Assembly (NCBI GenBank): GCA_947447625.1
Contig: CANFKS010000001.1
Location: forward strand, 53,908 to 117,907
DNA: 64,000 nucleotides
Direction: 5' to 3'
Source of the DNA: Rhodospirillales bacterium
GTDB lineage: Bacteria > Pseudomonadota > Alphaproteobacteria > Acetobacterales > Acetobacteraceae
The notes beneath the pieces were generated by a model. That model searched no databases. It saw nothing but the letters and a program-made list of their open reading frames with translations, and had not been told where the DNA came from. This document shows, in pieces, positions 16,541 through 25,310 of this stretch. Position 1 is the stretch's first letter, and every line of letters starts with the position of its first letter. A program made the translations under genes and the position numbers.

Positions 16541-17386
16541 TCAGGCGAGCGCTTCCGCGATCGTGGCGGTGTTGTAACGCATCATGGCGAGGTAGGTGGG
16601 AGCCGGGCCGTCCTTTGTGGTAAGGGCGTCGGAGAAGAGTTGGCCGCCGATGCGGACGCCGGTTTCGCGGGAGATCGTTTGGAGCAAGGCGTTGCGGCCG
16701 ATGTTTTCGATGAAGAGCGCGGTGATGTGGTCGCGGCGGATTTGCGCGATCAGAGTGGCGAGTTGTTTGGCTGAGGGTTCAGAGTCGGCCGCGATTCCTT
16801 GAGGGGCCAGGAAGTCGATACCGTAGGCGCGGCCGTAATAGGCGAAGGCGTCATGCGAGGTAACGATTTTGCGGCGGGCTCGAGGAATAGGGGCGTAGGT
16901 TTCGCGGATGTGGCGGTCGAGTTTTTCGAGGTCGGCGAGATAGAGGGTGGCGTTGGCGCGGTAGGTGTCGGCGCCTGCGGGATCGGCGGTGGTGAGGGCG
17001 TCGCTGATGTTGGTGATGTAGAATTTGGTGTTGCTTGGGTCCTGCCAGGCGTGGGGGTCATCGCCAAGGGGGGTGATACCATTGGAAACGGTTACTTTCC
17101 TGGTTTTGACGGGAACCAGGCGGGCAGCCCACGCATCGAGGCCGCGGCCGTTGAGAATGACGAGGTCGGCGGCGGCGAGTGCGCGGGCGTCGGAGGGGCG
17201 GGGTTCGAAGCCGTGGGCGTCCTGGCCGGGGCCGACGAGGGGGGTAACGCGGACGCGGGGGCCGCCGATCCGGGTGGCGAGGTCGGCGATGATGGAGAAG
17301 GAGGCGACGATACCGAGAGGTGCGGCGGCCTCCGCGGGGAAAGTGAGGAGAGGCGCGGCGAGGAGAGCACGGCGGGTGAAGGTCAT
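16541..17386 (-). CDS. znuA: Metal ABC transporter substrate-binding protein (ZnuA/TroA family)
   Basis: The 281-residue protein has a Tat/Sec-like signal (TRRALLAAPLLTFPAEAAA) and the cluster A-I fold. Metal-ligand candidates are His in GQDAHGFEPRPSD, His in DDPHAWQDP, His in VTSHDAFAYYGRAYG and an acidic residue near the C-terminus. It lacks the long His/Asp-rich loop of many zinc-specific ZnuA proteins, so Mn or Fe is also possible. No znuB or znuC is adjacent, so the permease and ATPase must be elsewhere. A Zur-like palindrome 25 bases upstream argues for zinc-responsive control and is the main reason for the znuA name. Confidence 0.8.
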   Translation of the reverse strand: MTFTRRALLAAPLLTFPAEAAAPLGIVASFSIIADLATRIGGPRVRVTPLVGPGQDAHGFEPRPSDARALAAADLVILNGRGLDAWAARLVPVKTRKVTVSNGITPLGDDPHAWQDPSNTKFYITNISDALTTADPAGADTYRANATLYLADLEKLDRHIRETYAPIPRARRKIVTSHDAFAYYGRAYGIDFLAPQGIAADSEPSAKQLATLIAQIRRDHITALFIENIGRNALLQTISRETGVRIGGQLFSDALTTKDGPAPTYLAMMRYNTATIAEALA

Positions 17387-17410
17387 AGGAGAACTCCGGT
17401 TCGGAATTTG

Positions 17411-17427
17411 GTATATTATAACATAAC
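17411..17427 (-). promoter_or_regulatory. Candidate Zur box upstream of the ZnuA-like gene
   Basis: On the minus strand the sequence GTTATGTTATAATATAC lies 25 bases before the start codon. It resembles the alphaproteobacterial Zur motif (TGTTATAATATAACA-like, an AT-rich palindrome) with an imperfect right half. It stands out as an AT-rich island in GC-rich DNA. Zur binding here would repress the gene when zinc is plentiful. Confidence 0.55.
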
Positions 17428-17519
17428 AAAATTCGTCAAGTGGAGCGGGTTCGCTGCGCTTTGGGCAGATTGCCGGCAGGCCAATCCTGTATTTTTTCGG
17501 TATCGCACGATCTCCGTAT

Positions 17520-17551
17520 AAGTCGGCACGGCGGACCCAGTCCGACTTTTT
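17520..17551 (+). terminator. Intrinsic terminator-like hairpin with no obvious gene
   Basis: AAGTCGG (17520-17526) pairs with CCGACTT (17542-17548) and is followed by a T-run. It points along the plus strand, where no gene ends nearby: the gene to the left reads the other way. It could end a short non-coding transcript arising from the ZnuA-like promoter region, or be a relic. Confidence 0.4.
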
Positions 17552-17617
17552 GCAGACGGGGGCGGTTGCTTCACGAGAGGTGGACGTGGTCAGCGGATGC
17601 GCGAGACCAGCGGGGCG

Positions 17618-17749
17618 GTAATACCGAAACCCTGTGATCGCTGCTCTTCCGCGATCACAGGGTTTCGGTATGCGCGCCGGGTTGGTGGGCGGCGGCGCGC
17701 GGAAAAAGACTTATACCAAGGGTCGCGCTTTGCGAGCCTTGGTATAAGT
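17618..17749. repeat. 132-bp three-hairpin repeat A, copy 1
   Basis: This 132-bp unit is nearly identical to 63735-63866 (five differences seen by eye). It has three stem-loops: TACCGAAACCCTGTGATCG with its exact complement at 17652-17670; GCGCGCC (17672-17678) with GGCGCGC (17694-17700); and ACTTATACCAAGG (17709-17721) with 17737-17749. All reading frames through it look non-coding. It lies in the 720-bp gap between the divergent ZnuA-like and enoyl-CoA hydratase genes and is followed immediately by repeat B. Confidence 0.85.
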
Positions 17750-17756
17750 CCCTATC

Positions 17757-17819
17757 GCCTGATGATTTTTGGTGATTCCACCAAAAATCATCAGGCTCCA
17801 GCAGAGGACATCCCGCTCT
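17757..17819. repeat. Palindromic repeat B with a C-module remnant
   Basis: GCCTGATGATTTTTGGTG (17757-17774) pairs exactly with 17779-17796 around an ATTC loop. It is the same stem as in the elements at 42307-42362, 35475-35575 and 61323-61362. The following CATCCCGCTCTA (17808-17819) is the right edge of a C module whose left arm has been lost. It forms part of a repeat cluster with copy 1 of repeat A. Confidence 0.8.
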
Positions 17820-17854
17820 ACGCAACGGCGATCGTCGCCACGCTGGACCGGGTG

Positions 17855-18028
17855 CTATTGGATCCACCGGGCGATGCGTGTGCGCATCACATGCTCGATC
17901 AACAGGTTCGGGATCGCCAGATAGCCGAACGCCGTAGCATCGGCCGACGGGAACATCCGCGGATCGACCCCGTTCTGTCGAGTCGACGGCGCGGCAAACG
18001 CCATGATCGGCTGGCCAGTTCGACCCAT
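17855..18028 (-). CDS. Short hypothetical ORF, doubtful
   Basis: A 57-residue frame starts at the ATG 18026-18028, with GGAAAG about 8 bases upstream, and contains the segments PSTRQNGVDPRMFP and AFGYLAIPNLLIEHV. I do not recognise a family. The amino-acid composition is less arginine/alanine-skewed than the shadow frames around it, which is why it is listed. It could be a small gene, or the decayed end of a longer one cut by the repeat cluster. The rest of the 17428-18109 gap holds only the terminator-like hairpin and the repeats. Confidence 0.25.
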   Translation of the reverse strand: MGRTGQPIMAFAAPSTRQNGVDPRMFPSADATAFGYLAIPNLLIEHVMRTRIARWIQ

Positions 18029-18109
18029 GTGCAGCACTTTCCACAATCCCCTTCGCCCTGCACACTCCCTCCAACCGCCGCAGCGTACGGCGCAACAGGG
18101 AGAGAAGAA

Positions 18110-19015
18110 ATGGCCGACTACGAACACATCATCGTCCAGGTCGAACGCGGCCGCGCCCGCATCACCCTCAACCGCCCGGCCAAGCGCAACGCCCTTTCCT
18201 TTGCCCTCCTCACCGAACTGGCCGACGCCTTATGGGACGCCGACGACGACAAGCGCGTCCACAGCGTCATCATCAAAGGCGCCGGATCGGCCTTCTGTGC
18301 CGGCTATGACATCTCCCCCGGCGTCAACGTCCCCGGCGGCGACACACCCCGACGCGGCGGCGGCCTCTACCAGGAGACCACGATCGACGATGATATCTGG
18401 CGCCTCGAACGCACCCAGCGCCTGCGCATGGCGTTGTTCGACATGCACAAGCCGGTGATCGCCCAGGTCCACGGATTCTGCATCGCCGGCGGCACCGACA
18501 TCGCCCTGCTCTCCGACATCGTGATCGCCGCCGATGATGCAGTCTTCGGCTTCCCTCCGGCGCGCGACCTTGGCTCCCTGCCCAATCAGATGTGGTTGTA
18601 CAATTGCGGCCCGCAATGGGCCAAGCGTCTGCTGATGACCGGCGACACCATAACCGGGCGTGAGGCGCAGATCATCGGCCTGGTGATGAAATCTGTCCCG
18701 CCCGATCTGCTGGAAGCCGAGGTCGAAGGCCTCGCCGACCGCATGGCCCTGATCGACCCCGACCTCCTCGCCGCCAATAAGCGCATCGTCAATCTCGGCC
18801 TCGAACTCATGGGGGCCCGCACCCTGCAGCGCCTTGCCGCCGAAAACGACGGCCGCGCCCACCTTGCCCCAGGCACCAAGCGCTTCCGCCGCGTCGCCAA
18901 GGAACAGGGCCTCAAGGCCGCCCTCACCGAACGCGACCGCCAGTTTGGCGACGGCCGCGCCCGGGTCGATGGCCCCGAGATCCGCGACGCCCAGGGCCGC
19001 CTGATCGAAACCTGA
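18110..19015 (+). CDS. Enoyl-CoA hydratase/isomerase family protein
   Basis: The 301-residue crotonase-fold protein begins MADYEHIIVQ with GGGAG 7 bases upstream. Crotonase signatures are visible: ITLNRPAKRNALS near residue 19, AFCAGYDIS near 64 (oxyanion-hole strand) and IAQVHGFCIAGGTDIAL near 118. The catalytic Glu/Asp position falls in FGFPPARDLGSLPN. The family hydrates or isomerises acyl-CoA thioesters; substrate unknown. The same frame stays open upstream to 17597 but runs through the repeat cluster, so that longer start is rejected. A DevBCA-type exporter follows 90 bases downstream. Confidence 0.87.
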   Translation: MADYEHIIVQVERGRARITLNRPAKRNALSFALLTELADALWDADDDKRVHSVIIKGAGSAFCAGYDISPGVNVPGGDTPRRGGGLYQETTIDDDIWRLERTQRLRMALFDMHKPVIAQVHGFCIAGGTDIALLSDIVIAADDAVFGFPPARDLGSLPNQMWLYNCGPQWAKRLLMTGDTITGREAQIIGLVMKSVPPDLLEAEVEGLADRMALIDPDLLAANKRIVNLGLELMGARTLQRLAAENDGRAHLAPGTKRFRRVAKEQGLKAALTERDRQFGDGRARVDGPEIRDAQGRLIET

Positions 19016-19105
19016 ACCTGCTCGCGGCGACGGCGGCGTTCTGGTAGGAATGCCGCCGCAGCGTCTCGCATGCCTATGCGGGAGCCGAGGCCGGAGCCCG
19101 CCCCC

Positions 19106-20269
19106 ATGGATGCCGACGACCGGACCAGCCAAGCCGACGACGGACTGCCCCTGCGGGTGGTGCAACGGGCACCCAACGGCACGGCCCCGTCTCGCCAGAC
19201 CCGTCGCGGCCGCGGGATCGCCTTCGGCCTCACCGCCCTGAGCCTGACTTTGATCGTCGTCATCTGGCTGAACCATCCCACGCCCGATATCGCCGCCCCC
19301 CGCCTCGCCTCCGGCAACGCTGTCAGCCAGGCATCCCCCGGCATCGTCCTTGGCCTCGGAAAACTGCTGCCGCGCGGCCGCATCCTTACCATCGCTCCCC
19401 CCTTCGGCGCCGGTGACGCCCGTATCGCCGAACTCCTGGTCCAGGAAGGCGAGACCGTCAGGCAAGGGAGCATCCTCGCCGTACTCGACAGCGCGCCAAG
19501 TCTGCGCGCCGCCCTCGCCGTCGCTGAAGCCAGCGTCGGCGCCCGCGAGGCTGCCCTCGCCCAGACCATCCTCACCGTCACCGCCGGACGCGACGACGCA
19601 CGCGGCGCCCTTGCCCGCGCCGATGCCGCCGTGCGCAGCACCCGGCGCGACCTTGACCGCGCCGCCACCCTCAGCACCCGCGGCGATATCACGGACCAAA
19701 TCCTCGACCAGCGCCGTCTCGCATACGAACAGGCCCAGCAGGATGCCGCCCGCGCCCGCGCCGCACTGGCCCGCTACGACGCGTCCGACATCGCCGCCCA
19801 GGCCGACGTCGCCCTCGCACAGGCCAATATTGATGCCGCCCGCGCCGAACGCGAGCGCGCCCGCGCCGAAGTCGACAAATCCCTCATCAAGGCCCCTGCC
19901 CGCGGCAGCGTTCTCACGCTCCATGCCCGTCCCGGTGAACGCCCTGGCGCCCTGGGCCTGCTCACATTCGGCGATCTCGACGACATGACCGCCGAAATCG
20001 AGATCTACGAAAACGAGGCCACTGCTATCGCGCCCGGCAGCATTGTCGCCCTGGCTGCCGATGCCCTGCCCAGCCCCTTGGCCGGCACCGTGCGGCGCGT
20101 CGGCGTTGAAGTCCTGCGCCAGACTCTGACTGACGCCAGCCCCGCCGCCAATACCGACACCCGCGTCATCCGAGTCTCCGTCGATCTTGATGCCGCCTCT
20201 GCCGCCATCGCCGCCCGCTTCGCCAATCTGCAGGTCACCGCTCGATTCCCGCGAACTGCCCTCAGATGA
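19106..20269 (+). CDS. DevB-type periplasmic adaptor (membrane fusion protein)
   Basis: The 387-residue HlyD-family adaptor has one transmembrane helix (about residues 37-54, GLTALSLTLIVVIWLN), then a lipoyl-like half IAELLVQEGETVRQGSILAV, a long coiled-coil hairpin (about 125-245, Ala/Arg/Glu rich) and a second barrel segment. It overlaps the next permease gene by 4 bases, and the three genes match the order of DevBCA exporters (adaptor, FtsX-like permease, ATPase), first described for heterocyst glycolipid export. I chose the ATG at 19106, with GGAG 9 bases upstream. The exported molecule is unknown; a TolC-type outer membrane partner is not encoded here. Confidence 0.87.
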   Translation: MDADDRTSQADDGLPLRVVQRAPNGTAPSRQTRRGRGIAFGLTALSLTLIVVIWLNHPTPDIAAPRLASGNAVSQASPGIVLGLGKLLPRGRILTIAPPFGAGDARIAELLVQEGETVRQGSILAVLDSAPSLRAALAVAEASVGAREAALAQTILTVTAGRDDARGALARADAAVRSTRRDLDRAATLSTRGDITDQILDQRRLAYEQAQQDAARARAALARYDASDIAAQADVALAQANIDAARAERERARAEVDKSLIKAPARGSVLTLHARPGERPGALGLLTFGDLDDMTAEIEIYENEATAIAPGSIVALAADALPSPLAGTVRRVGVEVLRQTLTDASPAANTDTRVIRVSVDLDAASAAIAARFANLQVTARFPRTALR

Positions 20270-21444
20270 TCACGGTCGTGCTCGCACGCGTCCTTGGCCG
20301 CCAGCCGATTGGCTGGCTGCAACTGACCCATAACCGCACCCGCCTCGCCACCGCCCTGGCCGGCGTCGCATTCGCCAACCTCCTCGTCTTCATGCAACTT
20401 GGCTTCTTCGGTGCCCTCATCGGCAGCATCGCCATCCCCTACAACGGCATGAACGCCGAGATCCTGATCCAGTCGAGCGACGCCAATACCCTGCAGGACG
20501 GCAGCCCCATCCCGCGCAACCGCATGCTCCAGGCCGCCGCCCAGCCCGGCGTCGCCTCCGCCACTGCCGTCTATTACGGCCGCCTCGAATGGAAACAGCC
20601 GGACGGCACCGTCCGCGCCCTCGACGTCGTCGGCATCGACCCCCAGGCCCTCGCCTTCCGCTCCCCCGAGATCACGGCCGCCCGCGGCGAACTCGCCCTC
20701 GCCGACCGCGCCATCATCGACCGGCGCACCCGCAATGTGCCGGCCGCCCTGTTCCGCGAAATCGAGGCTGGCCATGCCTATTCGATCGAAGCCAACAGCC
20801 ACGCCATCACCATCACCGGAACCTTCACCCTCGGCGGCGGTTTCGGTGCCGACGGCTACCTCGTGGTCTCCGACCAAACCTTCCTGCGGATTTTCCGCAA
20901 CCGCTCGCCCGGCGCGCCCAGCTATGTGCTTGTGCGCACCCTGCCCGGCGAAGCAATCCCTGCCGTGGCCGACCGCCTGCGCGCACGTCTGCCCGACAGC
21001 GACGTCGCGATCCGCACCATCGCCGAAGCGGTGGCCCGCGACCAGGCGTTCCAGACCACCCAGAAACCGGCCGGCATCATCTTTGGGTTCGGCACCTTTA
21101 TCGGCGCTCTTGTTGGCATCGTCATCGTCTACCAGATCCTCGCCACCGACGTGGCCGACCATCTCAAGGGATACGCAACCTTCAAGGCCATCGGCTACCC
21201 GCCCCGCTTCTTCCTCGGCATCATCCTGGAGGAGGCTGTGATCCTGGGTTTGCTTGGCTTTATACCGGGCCTTCTGGCATCGCTCGGCCTCTACGCGATC
21301 ATCGCCTCTGCGACCGGCCTGCCCCTGGAGATGACCATTGGCCGCGCCATCGCCGTCCTCGCAGGCACCATCGCGATGAGCATGATCTCCGGCCTCATCG
21401 CCACCCGCCGCCTCGCCCAGGCCGACCCGGCGGATCTGTTCTGA
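20266..21444 (+). CDS. DevC-type ABC exporter permease (FtsX-like)
   Basis: The 392-residue permease has four transmembrane segments: one near residues 25-45 (TALAGVAFANLLVFMQLGFF), then a large periplasmic domain and three helices at about 265-285, 320-345 and 355-380. The opening PIGWLQLTHNRTRLATALAG is characteristic of DevC. It is translationally coupled to both neighbours (ATGA with devB, TGATG with devA). With the adaptor and ATPase it should form a tripartite export pump moving a lipid or other amphiphile from the periplasmic leaflet outward. Confidence 0.87.
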   Translation: MITVVLARVLGRQPIGWLQLTHNRTRLATALAGVAFANLLVFMQLGFFGALIGSIAIPYNGMNAEILIQSSDANTLQDGSPIPRNRMLQAAAQPGVASATAVYYGRLEWKQPDGTVRALDVVGIDPQALAFRSPEITAARGELALADRAIIDRRTRNVPAALFREIEAGHAYSIEANSHAITITGTFTLGGGFGADGYLVVSDQTFLRIFRNRSPGAPSYVLVRTLPGEAIPAVADRLRARLPDSDVAIRTIAEAVARDQAFQTTQKPAGIIFGFGTFIGALVGIVIVYQILATDVADHLKGYATFKAIGYPPRFFLGIILEEAVILGLLGFIPGLLASLGLYAIIASATGLPLEMTIGRAIAVLAGTIAMSMISGLIATRRLAQADPADLF

Positions 21445-22124
21445 TGGACATCATCGACATCGCCGGCCTCGACCACAGCTACGGCCAGGGCGAAACCACC
21501 CTGCAAGTCCTGTTCAACATCACCCTCTGCCTCGGGCAGGGCGAATTCGTGGTCCTGATGGGCGCCTCCGGCTCCGGCAAAACCACCTTGCTCAGCCTGC
21601 TCGGCTGCCTGCGCGCAGTACAGACCGGACGTGTCGCCGTCCTCGGGCAGGACCTGAACGGCGCCGACGAAGCCGCCCGCATCGCCATCCGCCGCCGCGT
21701 CGGGTTCATCTTCCAGGCCCACAACCTCCATGAAAGCCTCACCGCCAGGCAGAATGTTCTCATGGGCCTCGACGTTCATGGGCGCCTCCCCGGCTCCGAG
21801 GCCGCCGCGGGCCGTATCCTCGACCTGCTGGTCCTCGCTGATCGCATCGACTCGGTGCCGGCCACCCTCTCCGGTGGCCAGAAACAGCGTGTCGCCATCG
21901 CCCGCGCCCTCGTCGGCAACCCCGAAATCATCTTTGCGGACGAGCCGACGGCCGCGCTTGACCGCGACAACAGCATCCTCGTCATCGCACTTCTGCGCCG
22001 ACTCGGAAGCGCCCGCGGCACCACAACCCTGATGGTCACCCATGATCCGCGCATCATCGACTCCGCCGACCGCATCCTGACCATGGCAGACGGGCGCATC
22101 ACGCGGGATGAACGCCGCAAATAG
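21444..22124 (+). CDS. DevA-type ABC transporter ATPase (LolD/MacB class)
   Basis: The 226-residue ATPase shows Walker A MGASGSGKTTLL (about residues 39-50), Q-loop IFQAHNLHES, signature LSGGQKQRVAIARAL and Walker B IIFADEPTAALD with H-loop VTHDPR. Size and motifs are those of the LolD/MacB/DevA branch. It shares one base with the permease stop. It energises the adaptor/permease pair upstream. Fifty-eight bases separate it from the penicillin-acylase gene. Confidence 0.92.
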   Translation: MDIIDIAGLDHSYGQGETTLQVLFNITLCLGQGEFVVLMGASGSGKTTLLSLLGCLRAVQTGRVAVLGQDLNGADEAARIAIRRRVGFIFQAHNLHESLTARQNVLMGLDVHGRLPGSEAAAGRILDLLVLADRIDSVPATLSGGQKQRVAIARALVGNPEIIFADEPTAALDRDNSILVIALLRRLGSARGTTTLMVTHDPRIIDSADRILTMADGRITRDERRK

Positions 22125-22182
22125 CATCTTGGCGAGAACGCCCGGCCATGACGATGATGGGCAAAACAACGGAGCGTCACCC

Positions 22183-24519
22183 ATGTCCCTCACCGAAGCC
22201 GATTTCCTCGCCGTCCTGCGTGGCGAGCGCACCGCTGCTGACCTCGGCGTGACCGACGCCGCATTCGCCACCGCCCGCGACTCCTGGCTCGCCGCCCGCG
22301 CCGCGCCGCGCGATCGCAGCCTTCACGCTGCCGTCAACGGCCGCGTCGAAATCCTGCGCGACAAGGCCGGCGTGCCGCATGTCTATGGCACCACCACGGC
22401 GGACATCTATTTCGGCCTCGGCGTCGCCATGGCTGAAGATCGCCTTTGGCAGATGGACCGCCTGCGCCGCCGCGCGCTCGGTCGTCAGGCCGAAATCCTC
22501 GGTTCGTCCTACCTCGCCTCCGACATCGCACATCTCACCGTCGGCATCCCCGAGATCTGCGACCGCGAAACCATCCTGATCGACCCCGCCACCCGCGCCA
22601 TCTGCGAAGCCTTCGTTGCCGGCATCAATGCCGGCATCGCCGCAATGGGCGATGACCTCCCGGTCGAATTCAAACTTATCGGCTACCAGCCGCACCCCTT
22701 TACCGTGCGTGACGTCATCGCCACCGCCCGCGGCTTCTGGTGGTCGCTCAATGGCCGCATCGACCGTCTCATCGCCGCCGAAGCCTCCAAGCTCCTGCCC
22801 GAAGCCCTGCAAACTCTCTACCTCACGCCGGAAGCATCGGAAAACCTTGTGCTTCCCGGCGCCGTGCCGCCGCACTATGCCCGCCCCGCCAACCCGATGG
22901 GCACCGATGACGCGACCGGCTCCAACAACTGGGCGATCGCCGGCAGCAAATCCGCCAGCGGCTACCCCGTCCTCGCCGGCGACCCGCACCAGCCGTTCTG
23001 GGTGCCCGCCAGCTGGTATGAATTCGCCCTGCACGGCCCGGAGGATGACGCCGCCGGCTGCGGCCACCCCGGTATCCCGGGCTTCTGGTACGGCAGCAAC
23101 GGCCACGCCGCCTGGTGCCTCACCAACAACATGGCCTCCACGCGCGACCTCTACCGCGAGGACGTCGACCCCGCCGACTCCACGAAATACCGCGACGGCG
23201 ACACCTGGCGCCCATTCGCCACGCGAACCATCAGCATCCCAGTCCGCAACGAGGCCCCCCGCGAACTCACCATCCGCAGCACCGTGCGCGGCCCGATCAT
23301 CAATGCCCTCGTCCCCGCCATCAACCCGCAGGGTGACGCGCCGATGGCGCTGCGCTGGGTCGGCATGGAGCACATCGACGACCTGCGCGCCATCCTTGGC
23401 CTCGGCCGCGTCAAAAGCTGGTCCGACTTCCGCACCGTCCTGCGCGACTGGTCGGTCGCGGTGTTCAACTACATCTACGCCGATCGCAACGGCCATATCG
23501 GCTATCAGATGTCCGGCCGCATCCCCATCCGCGGCCGCGCCTGGCCCGGTGTGCGCGATGCCAACAACCCCGCCGACCAGTGGCAGGGCTACATCCCCTT
23601 CGACGGCCTGCCCAACCGCTACGACCCGCCCACTGGCGCCGTCGCCAGTGCCAACCAGCGCATCGTGCCGGCCGACTATCCGTTCCCGATCTATGGCTCA
23701 TACTCCCAGGGCCATCGCGGCGTCCGCCTCGATGAAATCTTTTCGGGCAGCTCGAAGATGGACGTTCCCGCCAACATCGCCCTGCAGAACGACGTCAAGA
23801 ACGTCCGTGCGACCCGCACCGTCCCGCATATCCTCGCGGCGCTGGCCGGCAGCACCAACCCCGCCGCCTCTGAACTCGCCGCTATCCTGGCGAACTGGGA
23901 CCATTTCTACGAGCAGGATACTGCCGCCCCCACCCTGTTCGAAACGTTCATGGCGCTGTGGAACCGCCACGTGCAATCCGCCCATCTGCCGGCCCATCTG
24001 CTTGACCTCACGGTCCAGCAGACCGGTCTGTGCACCGCGGTGATCGAGGGCGAAGTCCCCGGCTTCTTCGCCGATGGCCTCCCCGCCGCCGTCGAACAAA
24101 CCGCGGCCGCCGCCATCGCAGCCCTCACGGCGCGCCTCGGCGGAGACCGCGCCGCCTGGGCCTGGGGCAAGGTGCACATCGCGCACTGGAAACACCCGCT
24201 CTCCAGCGCCGCCAACGCCGCCCCCTTCGACATCGGCCCCGCGTCGGTCAACGGCGGCTCTCACACCATCCGCAACACCGGCGGCGAACTCCCCCCGCAC
24301 AACGCAGCCTCGGGCGCCGAATACCGCATCGTCGTCGATTTCGCCCAGCCCGCCTCGTTCCTCGCTGTGCAGAACATCGGCAACTCCGGCGTTCCGGGAA
24401 GCCCGCACTACCGTGACCAGTTCGCCCCCTGGCTCGCCGGCGAATACCACACGATCCACCTCACGCGCGCTGGCGTCGAAGCTGACCGCGTCGCCTCCAC
24501 CATCATCGAACCGAACTGA
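22183..24519 (+). CDS. Penicillin acylase-family Ntn hydrolase (cytoplasmic type)
   Basis: The 778-residue precursor is typical in length for this self-cleaving amidase family. Near residue 247 the sequence GSNNWAIAGSKSASG supplies the new N-terminal Ser (after autocatalytic cleavage before SNNW), and AGDPHQPFWVP is the conserved beta-chain loop. No signal peptide is present, unlike secreted penicillin G acylases, so a cytoplasmic acyl-amide or acyl-homoserine-lactone hydrolase is likelier than antibiotic breakdown. I chose the ATG at 22183, with GGAG 8 bases upstream. It heads an operon with FAH-family and Ldh-family genes, suggesting breakdown of an acylated substrate. Confidence 0.9.
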   Translation: MSLTEADFLAVLRGERTAADLGVTDAAFATARDSWLAARAAPRDRSLHAAVNGRVEILRDKAGVPHVYGTTTADIYFGLGVAMAEDRLWQMDRLRRRALGRQAEILGSSYLASDIAHLTVGIPEICDRETILIDPATRAICEAFVAGINAGIAAMGDDLPVEFKLIGYQPHPFTVRDVIATARGFWWSLNGRIDRLIAAEASKLLPEALQTLYLTPEASENLVLPGAVPPHYARPANPMGTDDATGSNNWAIAGSKSASGYPVLAGDPHQPFWVPASWYEFALHGPEDDAAGCGHPGIPGFWYGSNGHAAWCLTNNMASTRDLYREDVDPADSTKYRDGDTWRPFATRTISIPVRNEAPRELTIRSTVRGPIINALVPAINPQGDAPMALRWVGMEHIDDLRAILGLGRVKSWSDFRTVLRDWSVAVFNYIYADRNGHIGYQMSGRIPIRGRAWPGVRDANNPADQWQGYIPFDGLPNRYDPPTGAVASANQRIVPADYPFPIYGSYSQGHRGVRLDEIFSGSSKMDVPANIALQNDVKNVRATRTVPHILAALAGSTNPAASELAAILANWDHFYEQDTAAPTLFETFMALWNRHVQSAHLPAHLLDLTVQQTGLCTAVIEGEVPGFFADGLPAAVEQTAAAAIAALTARLGGDRAAWAWGKVHIAHWKHPLSSAANAAPFDIGPASVNGGSHTIRNTGGELPPHNAASGAEYRIVVDFAQPASFLAVQNIGNSGVPGSPHYRDQFAPWLAGEYHTIHLTRAGVEADRVASTIIEPN

Positions 24520-24527
24520 GAACCCAC

Positions 24528-25310
24528 ATGCGCTGGATCAACTTCACCCACGCCGACACCACCGCCTATGGCATCGTCGAAGGCGACACCGTGGCCGAAA
24601 CGCGCGGCGACATCTTCTCCACCTGGGAACGCACCGGGCGCAGCTTTGCGCTATCCGCCGTCAAGATCGAAATCCCGCTGATCCCGCGCACCTTCTATTG
24701 CGCGGGCCTCAACTACGTCGATCACCTCAAGGAAGCCGCCGACAAGGCCGGCACCGTCCCCACTATCCCCGACCGCGCCGAAATCGGCTACCGCGCCCAG
24801 AACGCCCTCATTGCCCACGAGGAAGACGTCATCATCCCGCGCGAAGCCACCGAGAAAATCCACTATGAGGGCGAACTCGTCGTCGTCATCGGCAAGAAGG
24901 TGAAAAACGTCACCGAGGCCGACGCGCTCGACTGCGTCTTCGGCTATACCATCGGCAACGATGTCTCCGAACGCACATGGCAGAAAGCCGATCGCACGTT
25001 CTACCGCTCGAAAAACACCGATACGTTCAAGCCGATGGGCCCCTGGATCGAAACCGACCTCGATCTCGACCGCGCTCACACCACCGTGAAGCTCAACGGC
25101 GTGCCCCGCACCAGCTTTGCCACCAACCACATGCTGTTCTCCATCCAGCATTTCATCGCCGTCACCAGCCAGTACTGCACTCTGTATCCCGGCGACGTGA
25201 TGTGGATGGGCACCGACGGCACATCGCCCGACGTGAAAAGCGGAGACCTCGTCGAAGTCGAAATCACCGGCATCGGCACGCTGCGCAACCGATTCGTGCG
25301 CGAGGCGTGA
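24528..25310 (+). CDS. Fumarylacetoacetate hydrolase-family protein
   Basis: The 260-residue protein has the FAH-domain pattern: FYCAGLNYVDHLKEA near residue 55, metal ligands in IHYEGELVVVIGKK near 115, then GYTIGNDVSERTWQ and the closing GDLVEVEITGIGTLRNR. Family members hydrolyse or decarboxylate 2,4-dioxo or acylpyruvate-type acids using Mg/Mn. It is 8 bases after the penicillin acylase stop and overlaps the next gene (TGATG), so the three are one operon. The exact substrate is unknown. Confidence 0.9.
   Translation: MRWINFTHADTTAYGIVEGDTVAETRGDIFSTWERTGRSFALSAVKIEIPLIPRTFYCAGLNYVDHLKEAADKAGTVPTIPDRAEIGYRAQNALIAHEEDVIIPREATEKIHYEGELVVVIGKKVKNVTEADALDCVFGYTIGNDVSERTWQKADRTFYRSKNTDTFKPMGPWIETDLDLDRAHTTVKLNGVPRTSFATNHMLFSIQHFIAVTSQYCTLYPGDVMWMGTDGTSPDVKSGDLVEVEITGIGTLRNRFVREA

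Noticed and set aside
17597-18109. An upstream extension of the enoyl-CoA hydratase frame giving a 472-residue protein.
   Set aside because: The extra part reads through repeats A and B and is Arg/Gly-rich; a good ribosome binding site and the family N-terminus are at 18110.
18230-19924. A long minus-strand open frame (564 codons) opposite the enoyl-CoA hydratase and DevB genes.
   Set aside because: It is a Gly/Ala/Asp-rich antisense shadow typical of high-GC DNA, with no motifs, and lies opposite two well-supported genes.
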